Source of the DNA: Steinernema hermaphroditum
Lineage: Eukaryota > Nematoda > Chromadorea > Rhabditida > Steinernematidae
Length of the DNA: 64,000 nt
Assembly: GCA_030435675.1 (NCBI GenBank)
Contig: CM059624.1
Span: 10,564,769 to 10,628,768 of the forward strand
Direction of reading: 5' to 3'
The translations under genes were made by a program, and so were the position numbers. The stretch's first letter is position 1, and every line of letters starts with the position of its first letter. Positions 46,300-57,430 of this stretch are shown here, one piece after another. Below the pieces are notes generated by a model. The model did not search any database, was not told where the DNA came from, and worked only from the letters and a program-made list of their open reading frames with translations.

Positions 46300-47515
46300 A
46301 CGATCGCCTAAGGCGTCTACAAAATCGCCTACAAAAACAAGTCTATTGACGTCTCTGTCTGTGTGGGATGTCTCGGGTACTGAGGATAGAAGATTTTGAT
46401 AAAAAGGCCGGCGGTTGGCGGAATCTTCCTCAGCGCTACAAATTAAGGAAAATACAGTAACCTGGGTACGGTCGTTCCAGACGTTTGTTCTTATGCATGA
46501 TGTCACAAAATGCAATTCGTAGATACGTCATAAGATCATTTCTCGTAAATATTCCCACATCGCCTCGCCCTAATTTTAGGCGCATTGTGTTCTCTCTCTA
46601 TCTCGTCAGCTGTCTGGAGGCACATGTAGCAAAGATAAACACGTCGCAGAGTATTATTCAATTATTTATCCATCATCATCCATAATCCGAGGGTATAGCA
46701 GGGAGGGCGGAGGTCGGCGCCGTCGCAATCACGGGCGTCCCTCGGGGGTGGGGGAAAAGACGTTGGCTATGTACAAATCACCGGGCGTTTTCGGACCCTT
46801 CCGGCAGAGTCGGCGACATCTGAAGGTCCGCTCGGCCCTACTCGGGACTACTAATTGGCCTGCGGGACCAGCAGGAAAACACCGATCGCTCGAGGAAGGG
46901 GTCATATGTGGAGGATAGAAGTTTATAAAAATCTAGGAGTAGGAAAATATGTCTTTATGGTGAGGATGAGGCGACTTGGTAGGAGGAAAGTGCATCTAGC
47001 GAGAACTACGGTAACCGGTTGCCCAGCTATGTACAGGAAAGAGCATAGGTTGAGTTGCGGGGGTGGAACGGAGTATGTAACAATCACGAGGATTAGGGAG
47101 CGACGCATCGGGTTTGCTAAGACACGGTTCGGTGGGAAAATAATAGAATTCTCTAAGCGGTCTCTAACAAGAAGAAGAAACAACAAGGATAACATGTCGG
47201 CTAGTGTGTAAATGAGTGGTAGAATGAAAGAAAATACAGGAGTGAATTGTGGTTGAACTATGTTGAGGCAGCGACTATCATATCACACCGGAAGGGGTAC
47301 TTTCCGGGCTCGGTTCAAAGGCCAAGGAGTTCGAATCAGTGACGGCGGCGAAAGGTCCGGAAGTTACCATATTTGTACCAAAATAGAAACTCTATAGACA
47401 TCTGAAGAAGGGCTACAACCGTGAGAACTAGAGAGGAAAGATTTGTGGAGAGTTAAAAGCTTTCGGAAGAAGAGATGTGGTTCATGAAAGATGAGGGTAT
47501 ACGGTAGTTTGACCT
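46300..47515 (-). other. 3' flank / likely 3' UTR of the BCL11 homolog
   Basis: This 1.2-kb interval between the SH2 gene's start and the BCL11 stop has no convincing gene. The plus ORF at 46855-47211 lacks motifs. Read on the minus strand, two TGTACATA sites (46768-46775 and 47028-47035) match the PUF-protein binding consensus UGUANAUA and would lie about 480 and 740 nt into the BCL11 3' UTR. I found no clear AATAAA on that strand. Confidence 0.35.
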
Positions 47516-50500
47516 TTAGGCGGTTTCGGACTGTTCCTGAAGAGAAACTTTGATTGCACGGGCTGATGGACCTTTTCTCTGTACCTTTTTGAGAGACTCG
47601 TTGAGCTCGGAGGCTTCCGTGACGTCCATATCTTCGTCATCTCCGAAGTCTTCGTGGTTAGCGTTGGAGCCCGAACTTGGCAAAGGGTTACTGGAGCCCG
47701 GGGCGGAGTTCACGTTCAAGGCCTAAAGGGAGAGATAAGGAGGAGGCCGAGATGGCGGTGACGCACCTGGAGCCAGTTGAGGACGATCTGGTTGCTTTCG
47801 CGGACGTTGGAAGGCAGGTTGGAGCCTCCGATGGAGACGGGCGTCTGGGAGAGCGCCAGAAGGGAGCTGGCGTCGGCCAAAGCACTTGACGTCAGTTTGG
47901 CTGTTCTTTCTGAAAGGGACAGGCTTTAAGTTTGAGATGTTAAGGATGCGATGAAATGTTCCCTTTCCCTTGGATGTTCAAAGTTCAAATAGAACATGCC
48001 ACCCCTAGGGCTCAAATTTCCCCTAATCTTTGCAGTATTCCCAGCTGTTGTCCCTCCGATCGTTGTTTTGGTTGTTTCCGATTCCCAGAAACACCTTTGG
48101 TCTCCCAGAGGACAAGATAGTGGCGCACTTACCAGCTGTCTTCTCCGCACCGTTCGCGGCCGCATTGGCGCCGTTGTTGCTGATCGCGTTGGCATTGAGC
48201 ACGACGCACTTCCGCATGTGTTTCTCCAATGTGGAGTGCACCGAGAATGGCATCTGGCAGATGTAGCAGTGGAACGTCTCCTTGCCCTGCTGGCCGTGGG
48301 TCCGCATGTGGCGCGTCAGTTTTGAGGACTGCGCACACGCATAGGGACAGAGTTGGCACTTGTAGGGCTTTTCGCCGGTGTGACTCCGCAGGTGGACGAT
48401 GAGGTTGGAGCGGTTCGTGAAGACCTTGTGGCAGAACTGGCACCGGTCCTTCTTCGACTTTCCGTCCCTTCGAGCCGCAGGCTCCGCCAGGTCGTTGTCG
48501 TCGACGACGATCAGCTTCTCCTCGTCCTCGTTCTTTGACTTTTCGGGAGACGAGCCGAACTTGGCGACCTTGTTGGCAGGAGGTCCAAGCGGGGAGGCGA
48601 CGTTGGCGGAGGAGAGCGTCCGCTCGAGGGGCGAGCCCTTCCTTCGGAGCGACGCCGTCGAATGGGGCGTCGAGGGGTGTTGGAGCGCCGCGGCGACCGT
48701 CGGAGTCATCGCTCCGGGGAAGGAGCTGGTGGGCGTGGAGGGCGCAAAGATCTGCTGGGCAGCGGATGTGAGCTGATTCAGAGGCGACGGATCTTCGAGC
48801 TTGCTGGGTACGGTAAGTGGCGTGGAGGCGGCAGCGTTGAGGAGAGCGGCGGTGGTCGTCGCCGGGAGGACTCCGGCAGGGTTCATGTTGAGGAGGGCGG
48901 CCGGGTTGCCGGCGTTCAGGTGCATGTAGTACTCCTGCATGGCGGTCAGCATCGAAGGCTGCAGAAGAAGGTTCTGGAAGCAGTTCTGTTGCTGTTGCTG
49001 CTGCTGCATGGCGGAGAAGGCGGCGATAGTCGAGGAGAGCGACGGGGCGGCCGTGGTCGGCACGAAGCCCGGATTCGGCGCCGCGATCTGGGACTGCTCA
49101 TCGTCGGTGACGTCCACTTGGTAGCCCGGCCTGGAAAGAGGCGATTAGGGTACGGTACGTGGGGGGTTGTGGGTGGTTCGAAAGTGGGGTGGGAAGGAGG
49201 TGAGAGCCACATGTGGACACGGCCCGTTCGGATCGGCTCCGTTTTTCGAGAGCTTGAACCCGAGCGGCCCTAATCACAAGTGGAAGCGTTAGTTCTCATT
49301 CAGAGCAAACGGTTAATCACTCCTGTGAAACTCACAGTAGCTTAGAGAACAGCCGTTGCATGTACTGTTCCGTGGTCTGCTGAACCACTTCATCTCCACT
49401 AGAATCAGAGAAACCCCAATTATTCCCTTCTACCGTATCGCGAACGTACCTCCTGTTTTCTGTCGAGTTGAGGGAGTCGGAGCCGGGGGTCTTCGAGTTC
49501 TCCGCTGACGAAGATTCGCCTAAAAAGCGGCCTGGGTTACGGTAGACTGGATCTCGGGGTCCGAAACGAGGGTACTTACCGGCTCTTTCGGCGATCTCCT
49601 TGAGGCGTTCGGAGCAGAAGGCGTTCAGGCTGAAGGCACTCTTGCCGGAGGAGCCGATGTTCTTCGGTGGCGCTCCGTTGATTCGATTCCGCGAGGAGAG
49701 GGGAGTGACGGAGGGCGGCGGCTGCGAGAGGACATCACTGCTGCTGGCCTGGGGAAATTCGAAAGAGGGCAGGTTCTCGACGGTCACCCGGAGGCCGTGG
49801 GCGACGAAGACGTGCTTCAGGAGGGCCCAGATGTCGGGGCACTGCTGGTGGCAGGCGTGGCAGGTGCAAACGCCTCGGGCGGACGCGGAGCCGTCGTCGA
49901 CGATAAAGCTTTTAGCTGAAATAAGAGGATAAGAGAAGATTCCAACTCGGGCAGGAAGAGCTTTGGGAGAAGGTCCCCCCTAGAGTAAGTGTTCGGTCCC
50001 CAATTCAACCTAATGAAGACAGGTTTTGTGAGTGTTTTCTAATGTTCGACCCTATCGGGAGCCCCGTGAATCAGCGCCTCAAAGGTCAGGTTGTTTTCGA
50101 GCTGCCCGATCCAGTGACAGTCACCCGCGATCCGACGCCTTGTTTGCGTTTTCCAATTCCGTGGGGTTTCGGGCCCAATTCGACGGTACACAGCGCCGGC
50201 TGCCTGTTTGCCGAGTATTTCTTTCTATTTTCGCCCAATTTTTGTTTATTCAGCAACTCGGCGCGGCCTTCGACGTGCCGCGGCAATCGCTCGCGTTTCG
50301 ACCGATCGGCGACCACTCGAGCGGAACAAACGTTCCGAAGAGGCAAGTGGTCAAGCTGAATTATTTACACTGAGCCCCGTTCTCGAAGGGTTACGGTAGC
50401 GCGGGTCACATGATCGAGGTTCGTCGACTGCGTTCTTGTGGCGAGCCCTCGCTCCTCGAGGATCACATGAGTGGGGGTGGTGCGTATCACAAAAAGAGAG

Positions 50501-52701
50501 AAGACGGCGGGGGTGTCCTTGCAGTGAACTTTTTGCTATCGGTGACAAAAAAGTGCAGCCGAAATGACCGGTTTGACCAGTTTCACAGCGGCGTGGCGGC
50601 CACTAAGTGGGATTACGTGAATCCGGCGCGGCGTAATGGTCGTTTTCCGCAGCCTGTTTGCAATCAGAATCGCATTCATCCCCGTGGGGGATAAACCTGA
50701 TTGGCGCTGTCGCCGCCGTGAGTGCGTCTGGTTAGCCCGCCGATGACGCAAAACGAGCCGAAGGTGCATTTGCAGTGCAAGAAGCGCGGATAAGGAAATG
50801 GGACCGCTGCCGTCGCCGCAAAAAGCGGACGGGAACCGGTCGTCACTTCGATCCAACTGGTCAAGTTCTAAATGGAGCCCACTTAAGCGTGCTCTCCGAC
50901 GACTGATCACATTTTAGGATTTGTCAATTCGATTTTCGATCGGTTTTGAACTTTGAAGGTCACTTTTTGCAAACAAAAGCGGGATCGATTCGCTCGGAGT
51001 GTTTCTGGGTGGGGACACGGGTCCACGGAGTGCCAAATTCCCGAGAGTTGCGTTCCGCTGCCGGCGGCCTTATCAGCGCTTATCGCGCCGCCGACGACGT
51101 TGAATAGTCCTCTTAGTGCCGTCTTATCAAACAAAGAAAAGAAGACACAAACAGATCGACATGAACATCAAAAGTGGGATGATCGCCGGTCCCCACCCGA
51201 GCCCTCGGCGGCGCACCCCTGCCGCCGTCATCTGTTTGTCGCTTCTCCGATTCCTGTTCCGCACCGGAGGAGCGGTGGCCGGCTGGCCGGTAGCCTTGAG
51301 GTCCACGGCAGAGTGCGCGACCCACGCTCCTCATGGATGATTCTCAGTGAGTGAGTGAGTGAGTGAGTGAAAGTGTGACAGTGGCAGGACCGGTTCCCTC
51401 GGCGTCGTCGACGCTCGTTTGCCAGGCCCCCTACAATAGCCCTCGGCTTCGCCCGATTTTTCTGTTTGTGTGTGAGAGTGTTTCCTGAAACCCGGCCGGA
51501 CGTCCGCACCCTCGCCGGCAAACGGCGCGGATTGCGGCTCTATTCAGCGTAGTCAAACAAAAAACTCTCCGTTTTGTTTGTCCAGCTTGTTGGCTCTTGG
51601 TTCGTTGCGTCGCTGCGTTTCAGAAAGCGAGCGAAGCGGCGCGATGTGCGCGAAATCGAGGCGCCGATGACCTCGGAGAAGCGAAAGGTCGGCGCGCCGC
51701 AAAACCGAAAAAAGCCCCTCTGCGCGAAAGTGAGGTGATTCGGCGTGCCCCCAGAACAGGAATTACATAATGGCGATGCGCGCGAGGACCCCCAAAGCGT
51801 CGACGGCTGGTTGGCGGCGATGGCGCAACCACCGAAGTGAAAGCCCAAAATCATGTGCGCCCGCCGCGTACAATAATAAACAACGCCAGAGATTTGGAAG
51901 AGGGATTTCGAAACAGGCGACGGTCAGAGATCAAGGCGACTCACCTAGGTCGGCAGTGTCTGTGGAGGCCTCGTGCTGGAATTTGGCGGAAGGCGCCGCT
52001 CCGTCACGCGACGACATCATCAGAAGCATTCCGGGGTTCGCCGAAGACGATCGGCCACAGCGGACGTCCTGGAAAGGGCACTGGTTGAATAGGCTCAAGA
52101 TTCAGCGCTTACCGGGTCGAACAGCCTTCTTCTACTGACGCGGTCGTAGGCCGCTGGAGGGGAATCGATGGAGACGTCGTCCGAAGGCGACATTTTGCCG
52201 TCACATCGTGAAATCTGAAGGATTCTGAGTGTTTGGGGTCCCGCCGGTTGAGGGTACCTTGTGTTCCATGTAGAGGCTGAACTGGGAGACAGGGAACTCC
52301 TGCTGGCAGTCTCCGCAGAGGATCGTGTCCCTCTGCGTTGAGTGGTGGATGTGCCGATCGTCGCTGGAGGCGCTTTCGCTCGGCGAAGCAACGTCGTTGG
52401 CTCGGCATTCGATGGATTCGACGCCAGAGTCGGAGGAGGCCATCGGGGTGCCCCCCTTCTTGTTGGTCTCCTCGGCTGAGGGCGCCGAGGGGCCGGCCTC
52501 GTCGACAACGTCTTCGTCATGGACCACCACGTCGTCAAGGTCCTCTTCGGCCATCATCTTCACCGGGGAGGACTCCTTCGGTTCCGAGGAGGCGGCACTG
52601 CTGCTGCTCAGCGTCGGCTTCCGTCCGCGTTTCCTTCCGCCGACGGACGCCGACGACGGATTCGCTTTCCTCGTCGTCGGAGTCGTGGTGACGGCGCTCA
52701 T
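47516..52701 (-). CDS. bcl-11: BCL11 (CTIP) family zinc-finger transcription factor
   Basis: Nine exons on the minus strand (52258-52701, 52113-52214, 51945-52080, 49580-49915, 49450-49519, 49336-49398, 48133-49130, 47767-47909, 47516-47722) join to 832 residues. An N-terminal CCHC finger ([20 protein letters not shown] then SRC, residues about 137-160) matches the BCL11 N-terminal finger. A C2H2 finger near residue 250 (CHACHQQC...HVFVAHGLR) matches BCL11 finger 1. A BCL11-like [11 protein letters not shown] follows. Three tandem C-terminal fingers (about 612-700: [42 protein letters not shown]) are diagnostic. The middle finger pair of vertebrate BCL11A and its MSRRKQ N-terminus are not seen. 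BCL11 proteins repress transcription in neurons and blood. Exon 8-9 encode an acidic, low-complexity tail. Intron 2 is only 32 nt and intron 3 is 2029 nt. Confidence 0.92.
49916..51944 (-). other. bcl-11: Large intron 3 of the BCL11 homolog
   Basis: This 2.0-kb intron is about 40 times longer than most introns in the window. It contains a GTGA tetranucleotide run at 51347-51370 and no exon I can support. Paired TTATCA/TTATCG (GATA-type) sites lie at 51070-51085. Several ORFs on both strands here are GC-driven. A long intron early in a developmental regulator often carries enhancers; that is inference. Confidence 0.5.
51347..51370 (+). repeat. (GTGA)6 microsatellite
   Basis: Six uninterrupted GTGA units, preceded by CA and followed by AAGTGTGACAGTG, inside intron 3 of the BCL11 homolog. 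Confidence 0.95.
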
Positions 52702-53037
52702 TCAAAACGAGGATTCGGAGTGGGGAAGAGGAAGAAAGTTGGGGTGTCTGAGGTTATACGGTCCGTATGGATATGAGCATAAATGGACGCTGGAGAAGGG
52801 GAACCGGGAAGAGAATCACCGGGTTCGGTTCACCTTCTGAGGTTGATCACCGGGGGTGTGGGAGGTCGGCTGAGCCTGAAAAGGACCGATTGAGTGGCGG
52901 CACGACTTCGCGGGTCACTCGCGGACTGATAACGCGCGAAGAAGACGACTGGCAGCACGCGGACTCTCGGTGGTCGGTCCGCCCGCCCCTCGCAGTGACC
53001 GGGCGGCCAAGGTTACCGTAATGGTGAGGGGACGGCG

Positions 53038-53066
53038 CCTGGCGACAACAACAAGTTGTCGCCAGG
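53038..53066. repeat. 12-bp hairpin upstream of the BCL11 homolog
   Basis: CCTGGCGACAAC (53038-53049) pairs perfectly with GTTGTCGCCAGG (53055-53066) around the loop AACAA, about 340 bp upstream of the BCL11 start codon. If transcribed as 5' UTR it would be a stable stem-loop; otherwise it is a palindromic site. Confidence 0.8.
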
Positions 53067-56000
53067 GGGACCTCTGGTGGAATCAGGAGGGAAGGGCGCC
53101 GAGGAGGGACACGACCCACCTGAACCGGTCGTGGCGCGAGAGTGCCCCTTCCGCCACCGGAGCTCTTCTGGTTACTCATCCGTCCGCGCGGCGAAGTCCG
53201 ACGCGCTCTCGACAACAGCGCCAGAAGACCGCCCTACAGTAGGGGCGCAGAAAAAGCGGCGGTTGCGCGATCGGATTGTGGAGAAAGTGAGGAGAATACC
53301 GGAATATGTCAACACGCGCGCTCTTTCCGCGACTCGTCAAACACACCGCCGCGCCGAAGAGCCGGGAAGCCGAGGAGTGGCGGAGGGTTCCAAATAGAAG
53401 TCAGCCGGGAACCGATTCACATAATCGTCTTTGATGAGGGGACAGCGATTTGGGCGTCCCCGGGGAACCGGAGCCGTCTGAGGCATTCTAAGGTGTCACT
53501 CAGCCTTCGACTGAGAAGGTCTTCGATCTTCGAGTGCAAATCGCGCGCAAAAAGAGGATCGGAACTAAATATTTATAAAGCGAAGGACGCGTCCGGAGGG
53601 CCAGTGGCCGGCGGCGACAGCGGCAAAAACGAACCATCTGAAAAAGAGAGTCGGAGCTAAACAAAACAGCGTCACGCATATGGTTTCAATTTGAGGGGAA
53701 GTCTCCACCGGAGAGGACGGAGACTCATGGGTTCGTACCTAGGAGGCCCTCGACGACGTCGGCCGGCGACGGACACAACTCCACATACACACGCGAAAAG
53801 CCATCTGGAAGCCGCCGTTTTCAGCTTTCGCCGTCTATAAAACGGGTTTTCGCCCGTCCGGCGGTTGCTTTCCTGCTCCCCGCCACTTGCTGCTGAGGCG
53901 CTCCTCCGCAGTGCGCGGCAATTTGAATACACGTGCTCGGCTGGACCTCCTACGCGCCGGAGGGCCCAGCTGGTTCGGTGGCGCGAAAACACTGACCGCC
54001 GAGTGGACGGTGGTTGCTAAAAAGAGGCGCGCCATCGGCTAATTAGCTGCAACGGGCGAGTCGCAACTCTCAGAAGGGCCTATTTTGGTTGCGCGGAACG
54101 TTGTATAGATGGCGGGCGCCGGCGAGCCTATTGACATATGTACTGAGGCCTAAAAATAGGGGCCCGGAGGGGGTCGGGTGTAATGAGGAGCGAAACATAG
54201 GAAAAAAAATTGAGAAATATGATGCGATTTTGAGGGAATTGTACACGGAGGGCGACGCGCCACCGGTGGTGTTTGCGAATTTACGACCGTTTTGGAGGTG
54301 CCTATTATCTCCGACGACATAACAGTCGCCGACGACGGCAGAAGGGGCAGAGCCCTTGGTGAATAGGACGGAGAGAGTACGGTAAGAGTGCAGCTGAGGG
54401 GAGCCGGTGCACCGGGAACTCCCGGAAGGGACGACTGACCAGGAACCCGAGGGGTGTCCAGCATGAAGCGGCGGCCGGTTTTTGTTTGCACCGGAAACTG
54501 TCCGGTCTTCGGACTGCGGGCAGACGCTGGACAAACATCGGAGCGTCTGGGGGACTGGACATCGCGGCGAGTGGCCGCTGGCTCTCTTTTCTGCAGGCTC
54601 TTTTCCGCTCTCTTTTCGATTTGTATAATGCATGTGCATGTAGGAGTGTGTGTGTATATGTTTGCAATATTCTTCTTCGCTTCCCGGCTGTCGCCAATGG
54701 CCACGCCTAGCAATCGTCGACGGCGGTGGCGTCGTTGCGAACGACGAACGGCTGGCGGCAGGGCTGGCCGAGGGCCGCCAGAGTGCCTCGGGGCATATAC
54801 ACAAGCAGCATCCACATACACATTCATACTCGCGGCGGGCATGTGCAACAAAAAAAGAACACCCGCGCGTGGCCACGACCGGGATAATTACTTGCCAGCA
54901 GCGGGAGCGAGCAAGGAGCACCGGCAACCACGCTATACACACAAACAGAAGCCAAAAAAGCCGCTTCAGGCGATCCTCTGTAGTCCGCTGTCTTCGCGCG
55001 AGAGCTCTGAGGGGGCGCCGGGCGCTGGTCACTCCCCGGAGGGAGTGAAATTGAACACGCGAAGTAATACGAGAGGCGACTCTGTTAAGAGCAGAACTAT
55101 TTTGAAAACCGAGAAAGTTTTCCTTTTTGCAGCGAGATATAAGGGAAGCCACTTGTAGGGCACGCATAATTAGCTCATGAGTTTGAAATCAAAACGAATG
55201 CTATTACTTATTGCTCAAGAGATCCACTCAAATAGCTTTGATGATACAGTATACCCGTTATTGAGAGGATGTGCTTCCCATATTGGTAATAACTCTATCA
55301 GTTGTACATGCTCTAAAAACTAAGAACGCTCATTCCATGGATAATGAGGTGCACCCAAAAAACTGATTGGGTAAGGCCTCAGGAACCACTCAGCATAATT
55401 AAATATTCAACGAAAAAAGGCGTTTCGCTTTTAAAAAGGACGCGCGTTCCCCTATTAATCGAATAGTTGAGTGTTCCTCGGAGATACAAAAATTAGCGGA
55501 GCGGAACGGTCTTGAGTTTATCGCCGTTATCACGCAAGAAGCGGACGCGCATACAAACAAAAAAGATAAAAGCCAACGCAAGCAAATAACACAGAGCGAG
55601 AGTGCAACGGCCTTTGGAATTCCGAGGGGGGCGACTACTGTAGCTTAGCGAGTGTCCGGCCGGTGGTCGCACGCCTAATCCACGGATTCCCATCTGGAGA
55701 GCAGTCGTGATTCCCGGCGACGTCACTTGCCAAACGTTGGGAAGAGGTGCAAAACAGCTGATGACGAGGTCGGGAAGCCTGGCCGGGGCCACTGAAGTGG
55801 CAAAGCGGCACCGGCGGCGAAGAAGAGTCTCATGGAGCAGGAAGAGTGGCGCTTGAGGCCCCGGCTGGCCGGCCTCGGCTACGGCCAGGCTAGCGGCGGG
55901 TGGCGGCGGCGTTGGTGGCCGGAAAAATCGCCGTCGGCGAGAGAAAGAGCGCGACAGAGAAGCGCGACGGTTTTTTGGATGATCGTGTGGATGTATGCGT

Positions 56001-57403
56001 GTGGCGAGTGTGTATGTGAATGTGTATGTGCTCTCTGCCCCTCCGGCGGCGGTGGCGGCGCTTTACCGTCGCGGCAGTTGGCGAGAGAATGCGGCCGCCT
56101 GAGGGGCAAGTGTTTTCCCTCTCGTTCTCTGGCCAACTCGCGCAGAAGATGGACCGCCGGCTGGCAGGGCGTCGTCCACCCTCCGCGGAAACCGGAATCC
56201 AGGAAGGAAGACGCGTCGACTGAAAGCGAAAGTGTAATAGAAGCGATCAAACGGCGATCATTCGAAATCGCTTTTTGCGCTTTTCGTCGCTGCAGGCCGC
56301 CAAGATGCAAGAGTCCTGGAAAAAGCCGCCAACACGCCCCTACCGTAATCGCTGATCTTCGATCGACTCTTACGAAATCGGTCGCTGACCCACCATCCTC
56401 GAAGAGACCGGTACTGTACTTTAGGTTTTGGGTGGGGCAAGGCTCAGTCAATTTTCTCTTCTGTTGTCCAGAGACGGGAGGTCCTGCAGGTTCTGGAGGC
56501 TCAGGGTTGTTTTGCAACAAACAAGCGAGGCCGAAGATTCCCGGCAACACGGGAAACATCTCCGCCGTCGGCGCTGCGGGCGGTAAACAGCGGCGAAGAC
56601 GAAGCGCGTTGTTGTTTGTGCTTGGCACAACAAAAATAACACAGAAATACCGCGAAGAAGACTCCTATTTTCGTCGCCGGAATTGGCGCGACGCCAACCC
56701 GACTGGGGGGACAAAGCCCTTTGATCTGTCACTCAAATTCACTCCCCGAAAAAGTACAAATGGATGTGCGGAAGGGGAAACGGCGAAAACGGCGCCGCGC
56801 GCGAGAGGGTGTTGTTGTTTTGGACGGCGCGCGCAGTTCTGTGTCCGGACGTCGGCGGCGGTGTCGTCGCTGGAGGCGATTAATCACTTCGGCCATGAGA
56901 GCGTAAAGTGCAACACATCCTTGAGAGCTGGAAGCCGCCAGGGGATCAGCCGGCGATCGGTCAGGAGCGCGCCTAAGGAGATAAATCTCGATGGGCGTCA
57001 GATTAATTGGAAAACACGTTGCAAATGGCAAAATAGATAACAAGGAAAAAGGAGATTGAGGGTCAAAGCTATTTAGAACAGAAGGGGATCTGCCGCTTAG
57101 AGGGAATGAGTTAAGAACGCTTTGCCTTTAAGGCGCCATCAATGGCCTTTAAGAAATTGAAGGCTAGTCCGAGCTTATGTCTAATGAGATCTGATCATGA
57201 CCTATAATAGCATAAGACGTGTTGGCCGATCGTGGGGAATCAAATAAACGCGTCTAAGGAGAAACGTAATATAGCCGAAGCGGCTCCCACGCGACAAACT
57301 CCCGCGGAGTCATTTGGAGACATTTAAATCGGAAACCACATCCCGAAATCTCGAAATCCTTGATTTCCCAAGGCTCGGCCTAAGAAAAGAGGGAAAACGA
57401 GGA

Positions 57404-57430
57404 TCGGCTGGCCAAGTGACCGGCCAGCCG
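57404..57430. repeat. 9-bp GC-rich inverted repeat
   Basis: CGGCTGGCC and GGCCAGCCG are perfect complements separated by about 8 bases (AAGTGACC). They lie in GC-rich DNA about 4.7 kb upstream of the BCL11 start. No function can be assigned. Confidence 0.6.

Noticed and set aside
47305..47355. Box B-like GAGTTCGAATC
   Set aside because: No upstream box A and no foldable cloverleaf.
49141..49270. Extra exon of the BCL11 homolog (frame reading [10 protein letters not shown])
   Set aside because: Including it (59 nt) breaks the frame into the next exon. Joining 49336 directly to 49130 restores it and gives matching phase.
54070..55167. 365-codon minus-strand ORF
   Set aside because: GC-rich DNA with open frames on both strands, no ATG in good context, no motif, and a composition of arginine, serine and cysteine runs from CA/TG repeats. 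It reads as a chance frame.
55832..57040. 402-codon plus-strand ORF
   Set aside because: The opposite strand is open for 249 codons over the same region. The protein is basic and low in hydrophobic pattern, without domains or splice partners.
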